50,208 bases of DNA from DATJFQ01 sp035495555 (lineage in GTDB: Bacteria > Acidobacteriota > Vicinamibacteria > Vicinamibacterales > 2-12-FULL-66-21), in the NCBI GenBank assembly GCA_035495555.1, contig DATJFQ010000104.1, positions 1 through 50,208 of the forward strand. Reading direction: 5' to 3'. This document shows, piece by piece, positions 13,719 through 23,121 of this stretch. Positions within the stretch are counted from its first letter, which is position 1; each line of letters begins with the position of its first letter. The translations under genes were made by a program, and so were the position numbers. The notes under the pieces are model-generated. The model did not search any database, had not been told where the DNA came from, and was given only the letters and a program-made list of their open reading frames with translations.

Positions 13719-16411
13719 AGGGCTGGCGCCCGTGGCGATGGGTCGTTCGCCGCAATCCCGAAGAAGAGCTCCACGAAGAACTCGAGTTCCACCTGCAGGA
13801 GCGGACCCGTGATTACGAGAATCGCGGCTTGAACCCTGAGGCGGCACGCGGGGCCGCCCTGGAGCGGTTCGGCGATCCGGCGCGCGTGCGCGATGCGTGC
13901 GCGCCGCTCCTCGCGGCCGACCGCGCATCGGAGCGGCGGCGAACTCTCTGGCGGGTCTCGTGGCTCGACGTGAAACTCGGGATTCGTATGTTCCTGAAGT
14001 ACCCGGGCCTCTCCCTCGTGTCGGTGCTTGGGATGGCCGTCGCTATTGCGATCGGCGCCGGCTACTTCACCGTGCTCGGCACGTGGCTCGACTCGTCGCT
14101 CCCGCTCCCTGAAGGCGAGCGGATCGTGTCGATCCGCAAAATCGGCGGCGGCGGTATGGAGAACGCATCCGGTGCGGAGTTCCTGCACTGGCGCGACGAA
14201 CTGAAGACGGTGCGCGACCTGGGGACGTTCCGCGACCAGCGCCGCAACCTGGCGGCAGACGGACGCATCGACGTGGTCGAGGTCGCCGCGATGACCGCCT
14301 CCGGCTTTCGCGTGGCGCGCGTCGCACCGGTGATGGGGCGCGTGCTGGCCGACGAGGACGAGCGGCCGGGCGCCTCGCCGGTCGTCGTCATCGGCTTCGA
14401 GGAGTGGCAGCGTCGCTTCGCCGGAGATCCGCGCATTCTCGACCGCACCCTCCGTCTGGATGACACGGTCTACTCAATCGTAGGCGTGATGCCGCAGGGT
14501 TTCGGCTTTCCCATCAATTACAAGTACTGGGTTCCGCTCTACGTCTCACCGGACATCGGTGACGATCGCCTGTTCGTCTTCGGCCGCCTGGCCGACGGCT
14601 TCTCGATGAAGGACGCGCGCGCGGAGGTAATCGCGGCCGGCGATCGCCTGGCTGCCTCGCTGCCCAAGGGGCGGAGCGAGCGTCGGGCGCAGGTCATCGG
14701 CTACACCCACGCCTTCATCGGGATCCAGGGACCCGAAATGGAACTGGCCATGCGCGCGTTCCAGTTTGGCCTCAGCGTGCTGCTTCTGATTGTCGCGATC
14801 AACGTCGCGGTACTGGTCTACGCGCGCACGGCGACGCGCCTGGGTGAAATCGCGGTGCGCACCGCGTTGGGCGCCAGTCGCGCGCGCGTCGTCTCGCAAT
14901 TGTTCGTCGAAGCGCTGGTCCCGTCGGTGATTGCCGCGGTCGTCGGGCTGGCGATCGCCAGGGTAGCAATCGGCAAAATCCTGGAGGCCGTCGGAAGCGA
15001 AGGCGACGGGGCAAGTCGTCTCCTCGTCCTCATGGATTTCTCGTTCAGGCCCGCGGTGATCCTTTACGTGACCGGCCTCGCGCTCGTGGCCGCCGTCATC
15101 GCCGGCGTCATTCCGGCGCTGCAGGCCACTGGGAAGCGTGTCCAGCGGGGACTCCAGTACTTCGGCACGCGTGCCAATGGCGCGCAGCTCGGCCCGATGT
15201 GGACGGCGATGATCGTTGTCCAGGTCGCCGTCGCGGTGGCGTTGCTGCCGGTGGCGCTGTACGCCGGCGCGCAGTTCTTCAGCCTGGCGGCGAAGCGCCC
15301 GGCGGTCGGCGCCAACGGGCTCGTCCGCGCATCAATCGGGTTCTCGCGTGAGGGCCGCGCGGGAGGCGTGGACACCCGGCTTCCCGAGCTGACGACGGCG
15401 CTGGCGCAGCGGCTGGAGGCCGATCCTGAGATCGCGGCGGTCACGTTCACCGACGGCTTTCCCGGTGAGGAGGGCTTCGCCTCATTTGAGGTCGAGGACG
15501 CGACGACGGCCACCGCCGCTACGACGACCGCGAAAGGTGCCATCGTCGCGGGCCGACCGAGCGCCGTCACGCCCAATTTCTTCGACGTCTTCGAAATCCC
15601 TGTCATCGCGGGCCGCGGGTTCAGCGAGGCGGACGTGCGTCCCCAGCCGACGGTCGTCATCGTCGACGACAACTTCGTCCAGACGGTCGGAGGCAACGTG
15701 ATCGGCCGCCGCATTCGTTACAGCGCGACCGGGGACGGCGACGTGACGAACAGTCCCTGGTACGAAATCGTCGGCGTCGTGCCGGCGTTTTCGACAGACT
15801 TCACCGTCCCGAACGGTCCGTCGCAGCACCCACCCACGCCGCGCGTCTTCCACCCCGGCCGCCCCGGCACCGGCCGTGTGTCGACGATGATCGTCCGGCT
15901 CAGTGGCCGCCCGTCGCCACAATTGACGCCTCGCCTGCGGCAGATTGCCGCGACCGTACATCCCGCCCTCCGCCTGGAAACGGTGGAAGGGGTGGTCGAG
16001 ACGTGGAACAACAGCCAGAAGTTCATGCGGCTCATGGCGACGGCAATCATCGTGGTCATGAGCAGCGTGCTGCTGCTCTCGGCTGCGGGGATTTACGCGA
16101 TGATGTCGTTCACCGTCGCGAGGCGGCGCCGCGAGATCGGCATCCGCGCGGCACTGGGCGCGGATGCGCGGCGCATTCTCGCCGGGATCTTCAGGCGCGC
16201 GGCGACCCAGCTCGCCGGCGGCGTGGCGTTCGGGATCGCGGTAGCGGCCACGCTCGACTGGCTCGGCGGCGGCGCGTTCGTCGGCGGCAACACGCTCATG
16301 CTGGCGCCGAGCGTCGTCGGCGTCATGGTGCTCGTCGGTTTGATCGCCGCGGTGGTCCCGGCCCGCCGCGGGCTCGCCGTGCAGCCGACCGAGGCGCTGC
16401 GCGACGAATAG
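13715..16411 (+). CDS. ADOP-type ABC transporter permease (FtsX/MacB domains)
   Basis: An 898-residue protein from an ATGA overlap with padR. Residues 1-85 are a cytosolic prefix (NPEEELHEELEFHLQERTRDY, then RGAALERFGDPARVRDAC), as seen in acidobacterial duplicated orphan permeases. Two modules follow, each with a MacB-like periplasmic domain between transmembrane helices: the first TM at about 105 (LSLVSVLGMAVAIAIGAGYFT), an FtsX block near 350-480 (LLLIVAINVAVLVYARTATRLGEIAVRTALGASRARV), a second half from about 500, and a final FtsX block (MSFTVARRRREIGIRAALGADARRI). No ATPase gene is adjacent, consistent with the 'orphan' designation. Transported substrate and partner are unknown. Confidence 0.9.
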   Translation: MKGWRPWRWVVRRNPEEELHEELEFHLQERTRDYENRGLNPEAARGAALERFGDPARVRDACAPLLAADRASERRRTLWRVSWLDVKLGIRMFLKYPGLSLVSVLGMAVAIAIGAGYFTVLGTWLDSSLPLPEGERIVSIRKIGGGGMENASGAEFLHWRDELKTVRDLGTFRDQRRNLAADGRIDVVEVAAMTASGFRVARVAPVMGRVLADEDERPGASPVVVIGFEEWQRRFAGDPRILDRTLRLDDTVYSIVGVMPQGFGFPINYKYWVPLYVSPDIGDDRLFVFGRLADGFSMKDARAEVIAAGDRLAASLPKGRSERRAQVIGYTHAFIGIQGPEMELAMRAFQFGLSVLLLIVAINVAVLVYARTATRLGEIAVRTALGASRARVVSQLFVEALVPSVIAAVVGLAIARVAIGKILEAVGSEGDGASRLLVLMDFSFRPAVILYVTGLALVAAVIAGVIPALQATGKRVQRGLQYFGTRANGAQLGPMWTAMIVVQVAVAVALLPVALYAGAQFFSLAAKRPAVGANGLVRASIGFSREGRAGGVDTRLPELTTALAQRLEADPEIAAVTFTDGFPGEEGFASFEVEDATTATAATTTAKGAIVAGRPSAVTPNFFDVFEIPVIAGRGFSEADVRPQPTVVIVDDNFVQTVGGNVIGRRIRYSATGDGDVTNSPWYEIVGVVPAFSTDFTVPNGPSQHPPTPRVFHPGRPGTGRVSTMIVRLSGRPSPQLTPRLRQIAATVHPALRLETVEGVVETWNNSQKFMRLMATAIIVVMSSVLLLSAAGIYAMMSFTVARRRREIGIRAALGADARRILAGIFRRAATQLAGGVAFGIAVAATLDWLGGGAFVGGNTLMLAPSVVGVMVLVGLIAAVVPARRGLAVQPTEALRDE

Positions 16412-16451
16412 CCGGTGAACCTGTCCGGCCTCACGACAGGGCGGGCTGCGG

Positions 16452-16877
16452 CTATCGCGAGTACGCGCCGTTCTCTGTAATCGAGTCTCCAGCACCCGTC
16501 CGCTGCCGGCGCCGGAGCAGGTTCCACAGCCCCTGCGCCGCGAGAATGACCGTGCAACCCCCGAGGCCGCCAAGCGCCCAGAGAGTCCAGACGAAGAAGA
16601 AGCCGCCACTCGACCTCGCGATCTCGGGATAATGGGCCCCTCGCATGTGCATCACAGGCATGGCGACGGCAAGTAACCCGACGAGCAACATGATGACGTG
16701 CCCCGATCGGCGTTCGGCGAGCACGAGCGTCCCGTATAGCAGGACGGCGAGGACGAATAACGCAATTTTCGACGGCTCGGCCTTCGATATGCCGCGGACG
16801 ATGTCGTCCGTAATGTGAAGCGTCAGCAGCAGGATCGAGAGCAGCGATGTCGTCGTCAGGACGGCTGTCTGTTTCAT
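16452..16877 (-). CDS. Small four-helix membrane protein of unknown function
   Basis: I do not recognise this 141-residue protein. Four hydrophobic segments are visible: AVLTTTSLLSILLLTLHI, IALFVLAVLLYGTLVLA, VIMLLVGLLAVAMPVMHM and FVWTLWALGGLGGCTVILA. The N-terminus is basic (MKQ) and the tail is soluble with an RRRQR cluster. The layout resembles small DoxX-like or DUF-type membrane proteins, but no motif decides. It is convergent with the ADOP gene (40-base gap, with a short CCTGTC/GACAGG stem), and its start is followed upstream by the APC permease gene on the same strand. Confidence 0.75.
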   Translation of the reverse strand: MKQTAVLTTTSLLSILLLTLHITDDIVRGISKAEPSKIALFVLAVLLYGTLVLAERRSGHVIMLLVGLLAVAMPVMHMRGAHYPEIARSSGGFFFVWTLWALGGLGGCTVILAAQGLWNLLRRRQRTGAGDSITENGAYSR

Positions 16878-17037
16878 GTGATGTGACTCGCGCCGGATCG
16901 CGTAGACATTCTACGGCTTCCAGCACGTCAAGTTCTATGGTTTGTTCCGCACGTCACGAGGTAACGGCCGGCTGAATCAACCGTGATCGCGCCGCCGGCG
17001 AAGGCCGTCGTCAGGAGCAGTGCCGGAATCAACAGTC

Positions 17038-18489
17038 TTATAGCGTGGACTCCTTCGAGGGGGCCGCGATCATCACCGAATGGGCCCTCCGCCGGCCCAA
17101 TTGATAGATCGCCACCCCGACGAGGTTCGCGGCGACAAGCGTCCCGATGATCTTCGCAGCGAACACCGTCCAGCTGGCGACGTCGACGATGGGGAAGATT
17201 GACAGCACGGAGTAGAGGAGCGTCACACCGAAGCCGGCCGCGGAGGCCAGTTTCAGCCAGGGCGGCGGGCGCACACCGAGCCGCCCGCCGCCGACGATCG
17301 GGATCGCGAACAACGCAAGATAGCAGAAGGCGTACAGAATTCCGGCGGCGTTGTCGAGCAGTTGAAACGCCTCCTGCACGCCGACGCCAACCTGGCCGGC
17401 CATCGCAAGCGCCAGCGTGAGCACGCCGACGAAGAGGATCGAATTGTGCGGCGTGCGAAACCGCGGATGGAGCCGCGTGAACCACGCCGGGAGCAGGCCG
17501 TCCCAGCCCGCGACCATCGGCAGCCGCGTGTTGCCCGCGAACACCAGCGAGACATTGCCGATCTGCCGCAGGATGAGCAGCAGAATCAGCGCGGGCGCGA
17601 TCAGCCGCGCGAACCCGAGTCCGTGAAAGCCCATCGAGAGCGTCTGCGGGATCGGGCTGACGAGATCGATCCGATCCTGCGGCACAATCGCGAGCACGCT
17701 GTCGGTGCCGAGGATGAACATCAGCGCGATGATTGGCACCGCCGTGATCACCGCGGTGCCGATCGACCGCGCCGGGTTGCGGCACTCGCCGGCGAGAATG
17801 GCCACGTACTCGAAGCCGCTGAACGCCCCGAGCGCCATCTTGCCGAAGATATTGAGGCTGAACAGCGACATGGTGGGCATCGCGACCGTCAGCGGGTGAT
17901 ACGAGATCCGCGCGCCGCTCGACATCATGACGAACGGCACCGCGACCAGCCCCACATACGTCAGGATCTGCGCCGCTCCTCCGATCCCCTGCAGCCATTT
18001 GCCGACGCGCAACCCGAGGAGCGAGACGACGGTCAGCGCCACGATGCACGTCGCGCTCACGGCCGGCGTGTACCACGCGCCGAGCGTCACCGATCCGCTG
18101 GCGGGCTGCAGGAGGTACGCGAGATTGGTCGCGATCATCACCCCGAAGGTCGCGATGATGAGCACGGCATAGGCCCACAGGTTCCACGCGGTCATGAACC
18201 CGAGGAACTCGCCCAGCCCGGAACTGGCCCATTGATAAAGGCCGCCTTCGAGCGGCATCAATCGATTGAGCCAGATCACGACCGCCGCCTGCGGCAGATA
18301 GAACAGCGCGATCGCCAGGCACCAGAAGACGAGATGTGCCGGCCCGAGCTTGGCGGCGGTGCCGACCCAGCCGGATCCCACCACGTACATGATTTGCGTG
18401 AGGATCAGGGTCGCGACGCCGAGTTCCTTGCGAAAGGCGGCACTCCTCGCCTCCACCTCGGTCACGCGCGCCGTGCGCTCGTTCGCCAT
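17038..18489 (-). CDS. APC-superfamily amino acid permease
   Basis: Starting at 18489 (MANERTARV), this is a 483-residue transporter with about 12 hydrophobic segments. The first helix contains QIMYVVGSGWVGTAAKLGP, the glycine-rich substrate-binding break of APC transporters. PLEGGLYQWASSGLGEFLGFMTAWNLWAY after TM2 and ALGAFSGFEYVAILAGECRNPARSI in TM6 to the following loop are typical of the amino acid permease family. The first possible Met (18549) adds a proline-rich extension without support. It probably imports an amino acid or polyamine. It is divergent from the FHA/kinase cluster, with 84 bases between starts. Confidence 0.92.
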   Translation of the reverse strand: MANERTARVTEVEARSAAFRKELGVATLILTQIMYVVGSGWVGTAAKLGPAHLVFWCLAIALFYLPQAAVVIWLNRLMPLEGGLYQWASSGLGEFLGFMTAWNLWAYAVLIIATFGVMIATNLAYLLQPASGSVTLGAWYTPAVSATCIVALTVVSLLGLRVGKWLQGIGGAAQILTYVGLVAVPFVMMSSGARISYHPLTVAMPTMSLFSLNIFGKMALGAFSGFEYVAILAGECRNPARSIGTAVITAVPIIALMFILGTDSVLAIVPQDRIDLVSPIPQTLSMGFHGLGFARLIAPALILLLILRQIGNVSLVFAGNTRLPMVAGWDGLLPAWFTRLHPRFRTPHNSILFVGVLTLALAMAGQVGVGVQEAFQLLDNAAGILYAFCYLALFAIPIVGGGRLGVRPPPWLKLASAAGFGVTLLYSVLSIFPIVDVASWTVFAAKIIGTLVAANLVGVAIYQLGRRRAHSVMIAAPSKESTL

Positions 18490-18573
18490 GGGGCCCCCGA
18501 TTATCGGTCTTCTGCCCGCCGTCGGAAAGACCCGGGCCGCCGGAACCAATCGGACGGCCGCGCGTAAGTATGA

Positions 18574-19461
18574 ATGTTGAGGATGGCATCACGTCCACAG
18601 GGCGATGGAGCCGCTGCGCGGCGCCCCGCCGCCGATGTGATCGAGGCGGTGCTCGAGAACATGCGCACGAATCTCGAGCCGCTGAAATACTCGATCCTCG
18701 TCCCCAGCCGCTACGTCGTTTACCTGCACCCGGACGAGTTCACCCGGATCGAACCCATCATTTCGGTGCTCCAGGCGCAGACGATTCGCGCGCTTGGCGA
18801 GGAACTCGAGCGGCTGAATCGGCGTCCGGTGCATCTCCGGTACCTCGAGCGTTTCGTCGGCCCCGCCACGCCTGTCGAGAACGCCGCGCGCGACTGGCAG
18901 GTCGAGTTTCTTCCGGATGCCGATGGCGAGCTGGCGCCCGAAGACATCCTGATCCACTCCGAGCTCGCGCTCCCAGGCGCAGATGATGAGCTGGGGGCGG
19001 GGCAGCGCACCCGGCGCATCACGACGAAAATTCATGATGGTCACAAAACGACGAGCCGTCAGGAAGTCGTCAGCGCCGTCGATCGCGCGGACACCAGAAA
19101 GGTCTTCGCGCAGCTCCGGTACGACGACGCGGCCGGCGCGCACACGTTCGAAATGACCCGCGATTCGGTCACGATCGGCCGGGGCGGGATGGCCTATCAC
19201 GCCGACGTCAAAATCGAGGCGTCGGTCGACGTCTCGCGCGAGCACGCCCGCATCCGTCGCGACCCGGCATCGGGCCGCTTCTTCCTCATCGATCTCAGCA
19301 CGCTGGGCACGACGCTCAACGGCCAGCGGGTGCCGCCGGGCTACGAAGAGGCCGACGGCGTCAAACGCGAGAACGGCGTCGAGGTTCCGTTGAGCGACGG
19401 CGCGCGCATCGGGCTCGCTGACATCGTCTTCCTCCAGTTCCTCGCGCCGGGGGGCTCGTGA
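18574..19461 (+). CDS. FhaA-like protein: DUF3662 + FHA domain
   Basis: A 295-residue protein. Residues of about 20-110 (VLENMRTNLEPLKYSILVPSRYVVYLHPDEFTRIEP) match the DUF3662/FhaA N-terminal domain. Residues of about 195-290 form an FHA phosphothreonine-binding domain with TIGRGG, VSREHARI and STLGTTLNGQRV supplying the conserved Gly-Arg, Ser-x-x-His and Asn. The start may be 18574 or the ATG at 18583. In Mycobacterium, FhaA binds phosphorylated MviN and links kinase signalling to peptidoglycan synthesis. Here it opens a five-gene unit with phosphatase, kinase and FtsW-PBP, so an equivalent adaptor role is a reasonable inference. Confidence 0.9.
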   Translation: MLRMASRPQGDGAAARRPAADVIEAVLENMRTNLEPLKYSILVPSRYVVYLHPDEFTRIEPIISVLQAQTIRALGEELERLNRRPVHLRYLERFVGPATPVENAARDWQVEFLPDADGELAPEDILIHSELALPGADDELGAGQRTRRITTKIHDGHKTTSRQEVVSAVDRADTRKVFAQLRYDDAAGAHTFEMTRDSVTIGRGGMAYHADVKIEASVDVSREHARIRRDPASGRFFLIDLSTLGTTLNGQRVPPGYEEADGVKRENGVEVPLSDGARIGLADIVFLQFLAPGGS

Positions 19462-19483
19462 CCGGCGCCGTCGCCCCGGTCGG

Positions 19484-21175
19484 ATGACGCCGATGCATGT
19501 CCGTGCCGCTTTCAATTCTGCGGGCGCGAGCGATCCCGGACTGCAGCGCGAGATCAACGAAGACCGCTACCACGAAGATCCCATCCGCGGGCTGTTCATC
19601 GTCGTCGACGGGATCGGCGGCCAGGCCGCCGGTGAGAAAGCGGCAGAGACGGCGCTGTCGATGGTGCGCACCCGCCTCGAACGCGAGACCGGCCTGGTTG
19701 AAGACCGCGTCCGCGAAGCGATCGGCCTGGCCAACGACCACATCTATCGGCTCGCCTCCAGCCGACCCGAGTGGCGCGGCATGGCGTGCGTGCTCACCGT
19801 CGCCGTCGCGAGCGAGGGAGACGTCGTCATCGGTCACGTCGGCGACACACGCCTCTACAAGCTCCGCGCCGGTCGCGTCACGAAACTGACCCGCGATCAT
19901 TCGCCGGTTGGCGAGCGCGAAGACGCGGGTCAGTTGACGGAACGCGAAGCGATGCAGCACCCGCGTCGCAACGAGGTGTTTCGGGACGTCGGGTCCGAGG
20001 CGCATCGGCCAGACGATGCGGGGTTCATCGACGTGGTGCGGCACCCGTTCGAAGCGGATGCCGCGCTGCTGCTCTGCAGCGACGGCCTCACCGATCAGGT
20101 CCCGTCGGCCGCCATCGCACGCATCGTCGGCGAGTTCGCGGGGCGTCCGCGCGAAGTCGTGCGCGCACTCGTGCAGGCGGCGAACGACGCCGGCGGGAAA
20201 GACAACGTTACCGTCGTGTATGTCGAAGGGCCGCGGTTTGCAACCGCAGAAGACACGCGCGATTTGCGCGCGCTGCGCGCCGAGCGACGGTCCTCGGTGG
20301 CCCAGGAGTCGGAGACGGTGGCGTCAGCGTCGAGGAAGGGCGCCGAACACATAAGACAAGACCGATCTCACCGCTTGCGCCGCTGGCGAATCGTCGCGAT
20401 CTGCGCACTCCTGTTGGTCGTCGCGGGTTTAGGTATTTATGCGGAACGCGACCGGCTGCTGCGGCGAGCGACGGTCGCGGCGAAGTTCACGCCGACACCG
20501 CTGATCGTCAATCCGGGAGAATCCATCAACGAGGCAATCACGCGTGCGTCAGCTGGCGCTGAAGTGATCGTCGAGCCTGGAGAGTACCGCGAACGCGTGC
20601 AGATGAAGAGCGGCGTGCGCGTCGTCAGCCGGGAACCGCGCGGCGCCGCCATTCGGCTGCCGGCCGGAGCGTCGGAAACCGATGCCGCCGTCGTCGCGGC
20701 GGATGCCACCGGCGCAGAGTTTTCCGGTTTCCGGATCGTCGGCGATGCCGCCACGCCGCTTGGCATCGGCGTGCTGGTCCGGCACTCCAACGTGATGCTC
20801 AGCGATCTCGACATCACCGGCGCGCGCGGCGCGGCCGTCGAATATGCTGCCGGCCAGGGCGGCTCGATCGTCGCCAGCCGCCTGCACGACAACCCCGGAA
20901 TTGCGATAGCCGTCCGTAACGGCGCGTCGCCGCGCATTGCTCACAACGCGTTCTTCGCGAACGCCACGTCCGAGCACGCGGCCGGCACGCTGCTCGTCGA
21001 GGCGCAGGCTCATCCCTCGATCGTCGCGAATACGTTCGTCGGCATCCGGCCCGAGTCCGTGGTCGTACCCGCAACGGGCGATCTGACGCATCTCGCGCGC
21101 AACAACTGGTTCATCCCGCCGTCCACGCCGGAGCCGACCGGACGCGGAGGACGCGGAGCACGCGGCCGCCGATGA
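19484..21175 (+). CDS. PP2C-family Ser/Thr phosphatase fused to a membrane-tethered beta-helix domain
   Basis: A 563-residue fusion. Residues 1-245 are a PPM phosphatase: REINEDRYHE, IVVDGIGGQAAGEKAA (metal-binding Asp), CVLTVAVASEGDVVIGHVGDTRLYKLR, LCSDGLTDQV and GGKDNVTVVYVEG. A single TM helix spans about 302-322 (IVAICALLLVVAGLGIY). Residues of about 335-540 read as a right-handed beta-helix (INEAITRASAGAEVIVEPGEYRE, GFRIVGD, VMLSDLDITGARGAAVEYAA, SPRIAHNAFFANAT). The phosphatase is the PstP equivalent that dephosphorylates the neighbouring kinase. PstP also has one TM helix, but its outer part is small. The extracytoplasmic beta-helix suggests binding of a polysaccharide or wall ligand (inference). 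Its stop overlaps the kinase start. Confidence 0.88.
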   Translation: MTPMHVRAAFNSAGASDPGLQREINEDRYHEDPIRGLFIVVDGIGGQAAGEKAAETALSMVRTRLERETGLVEDRVREAIGLANDHIYRLASSRPEWRGMACVLTVAVASEGDVVIGHVGDTRLYKLRAGRVTKLTRDHSPVGEREDAGQLTEREAMQHPRRNEVFRDVGSEAHRPDDAGFIDVVRHPFEADAALLLCSDGLTDQVPSAAIARIVGEFAGRPREVVRALVQAANDAGGKDNVTVVYVEGPRFATAEDTRDLRALRAERRSSVAQESETVASASRKGAEHIRQDRSHRLRRWRIVAICALLLVVAGLGIYAERDRLLRRATVAAKFTPTPLIVNPGESINEAITRASAGAEVIVEPGEYRERVQMKSGVRVVSREPRGAAIRLPAGASETDAAVVAADATGAEFSGFRIVGDAATPLGIGVLVRHSNVMLSDLDITGARGAAVEYAAGQGGSIVASRLHDNPGIAIAVRNGASPRIAHNAFFANATSEHAAGTLLVEAQAHPSIVANTFVGIRPESVVVPATGDLTHLARNNWFIPPSTPEPTGRGGRGARGRR

Positions 21176-23121
21176 CCACCGTCTTTCGCGACATCGGCTC
21201 ATATCGAATCGTACGGGAGATCGGCCACGGCGGCATGGCGACGGTCTTTCTCGCGGAAGACTCGCGCGAGCCGAGACAGGTCGCCCTCAAGCTCGTGTCG
21301 ATTGCGGCCGATCGCGAGGGCCGCGACATCCTCGACGCGGAGCGGTGGGGTACGAAGCTTCAGGCGCGTCTCGCGGATGCCTGCGGGCTGGTCCCGCGCG
21401 TGTACGAGGAAGGCGATCAGCCGCCGTACTACTTCATTGCGATGGAATACATCGAGGGCGAGAACCTGTCCGATGTCATCGCGCGTGGTCCGATCGAACC
21501 GCTGGAAGCCGCCCGCATCGCATCCGAGCTGAGCCGGTTCCTCGAAGCGGCTCACACGTTCAAGACGAACATCGACGGCCGCGAATTCTGGTCGCTCGTC
21601 CACGGCGACCTGAAGCCCCGCAACGTGCGGCTCGCGACCGGCGGCGACATCAAAGTGCTCGACTTCGGAATCGCGAAGGCGTTGTCGCTCAGTCGTAAGG
21701 TGACGCGAAACGACTTCGGGAGCATGCCGTACCTGTCGCCCGAGCGGCTCGATTCGACAGAGGTCGACGCGTACGCCGACCTGTGGGCGCTCGGCGTCAT
21801 TCTGTACGAGCTGTTGAGCGGCGCGACGCCGTTTCACGCAGTCGACACCCGGCGCCTCGAACAGGAGATTCGCGCGGGGTACCGAAGCCATCCGCTGCCG
21901 CCCAGCTGTCCACAGCCGCTGCAGGGCATCGTCGCCCGTCTGCTCGCGCCATCAGTGGCAGACCGGTATGACGCGGCTGCGGCGGTACGCCACGACCTCG
22001 AACTGTTTCGCGAAGGCAAAGCGCCGCTCATCGAGGCGCAGGGAGTATCGAACACCATCGACGACGAAGCGACGCGCCGAACCGCCCGCGCGGCGGAGGG
22101 TGATCCGGAACGCACTCGCCGCACAGTTGACGCTTCGAGTTCGCCCGCCCCCGCCTCCGCACCGGAGCCTGCAGCCGCACCGGCCGCGACGACGCCGCCT
22201 CCGCCCGCGGCGGCTGCTGCCGCGAATGCGCGAAAACCCGCGCGTTCGCACCCGATACGCGCGCTGTTGTTGATTGCCGCGCTGCTGGTGACCCTGAATG
22301 AGATGGCTGTTGGATTCCAGGCGGGTCGTGTCGCCGCGCGCGCCGCGACGCACGATCTCGACTCCATGGACGACGTCTGGAGCCAGTACGACGCGCTGTC
22401 GCATCGCAGTTATCTGAGGGTCGGCGTCGCCGGTCTTGAACAGACGATGGCCCAACGCGCGGCGGCGCTGGCGGACCAGGTGATTGCGAATTATCGAGGC
22501 CCCGATCCGACGGTCCGCGAGCGGCAATGGCGGGAGGCGCAGGAGAACCTGCGGCGAGCCCTCGTGCTTCGACCACGTGATCGCTCGCTCCGGGCGAGTT
22601 TGCGGTATTGCGATGGCCACCTGCACCGAATCGATGGGGAAGCGGATGAGGCGCGCCATCAGACGGCGGCGGCGAAGCAGCAGTTCACCGAAGCCGTCGC
22701 CGCCTTCCGTGAGGCTGCCGAACTCCGGCGCGGCTGGCCGGATCCCTTTCTCGGCCTCGCGCGGGTGTTCATCTACGGGCTGGACGACATCGACCGCGCG
22801 GCGGACGCGCTGAAAGAGGCGCAGTCGCTTGGCTACACGCCAGGCGACCGGGAGACGGCGCAGCTCGCCGACGGGTACCGCGCGCGCGGCGATCGCTTCC
22901 GCCGCACCGCGCGGGAGCTGGCGGATCTGCCGCAGGAGACGGATTACCTGCAGCGCGCGTCGGATGCCTACAAGCAAGCGCGTGATCTGTACGGCCGTAT
23001 CCCTGCGTATCCAGGGGCGGCGTTCAACCTGCGCCGAACGTCTCGCGCCGTCGACGATATCGACCGGCGTCTGGCCGAGCGCAGCGACGGGAGCACGACA
23101 CCGGGTGACGTATGGCGGTAA
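21172..23121 (+). CDS. Transmembrane Ser/Thr protein kinase (PknB-like) with TPR-like outer domain
   Basis: A 649-residue eukaryotic-like kinase. It has the Gly loop IGHGGMATVFLA, K40 in VALKLVS, the catalytic loop H144-G-D-L-K-P-R-N151 (HGD in place of HRD, so a non-RD kinase), D164-F-G, and activation segment GSMPYLSPERL with SPE in place of APE. An Ala/Pro-rich linker leads to a TM helix near 363-383 (ALLLIAALLVTLNEMAVGF). The extracytoplasmic part is helical with TPR-like units (EAVAAFREAAELRRGWPDPFLGLARVF) instead of PASTA repeats. It starts in an ATGA overlap with the phosphatase gene and ends 10 bases inside the FtsW-PBP gene, implying coupled synthesis. Probable substrates are the FHA proteins and the fused wall enzyme. 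Confidence 0.93.
   Translation: MTTVFRDIGSYRIVREIGHGGMATVFLAEDSREPRQVALKLVSIAADREGRDILDAERWGTKLQARLADACGLVPRVYEEGDQPPYYFIAMEYIEGENLSDVIARGPIEPLEAARIASELSRFLEAAHTFKTNIDGREFWSLVHGDLKPRNVRLATGGDIKVLDFGIAKALSLSRKVTRNDFGSMPYLSPERLDSTEVDAYADLWALGVILYELLSGATPFHAVDTRRLEQEIRAGYRSHPLPPSCPQPLQGIVARLLAPSVADRYDAAAAVRHDLELFREGKAPLIEAQGVSNTIDDEATRRTARAAEGDPERTRRTVDASSSPAPASAPEPAAAPAATTPPPPAAAAAANARKPARSHPIRALLLIAALLVTLNEMAVGFQAGRVAARAATHDLDSMDDVWSQYDALSHRSYLRVGVAGLEQTMAQRAAALADQVIANYRGPDPTVRERQWREAQENLRRALVLRPRDRSLRASLRYCDGHLHRIDGEADEARHQTAAAKQQFTEAVAAFREAAELRRGWPDPFLGLARVFIYGLDDIDRAADALKEAQSLGYTPGDRETAQLADGYRARGDRFRRTARELADLPQETDYLQRASDAYKQARDLYGRIPAYPGAAFNLRRTSRAVDDIDRRLAERSDGSTTPGDVWR

Noticed and set aside
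16928..17035. Possible small exported peptide overlapping the end of the APC permease gene (TTG start, hydrophobic core, ends TCGTNHRT)
   Set aside because: It has no ATG or GTG start and no ribosome-binding site, and is under 40 residues. It could be a chance extension of an alternate frame.
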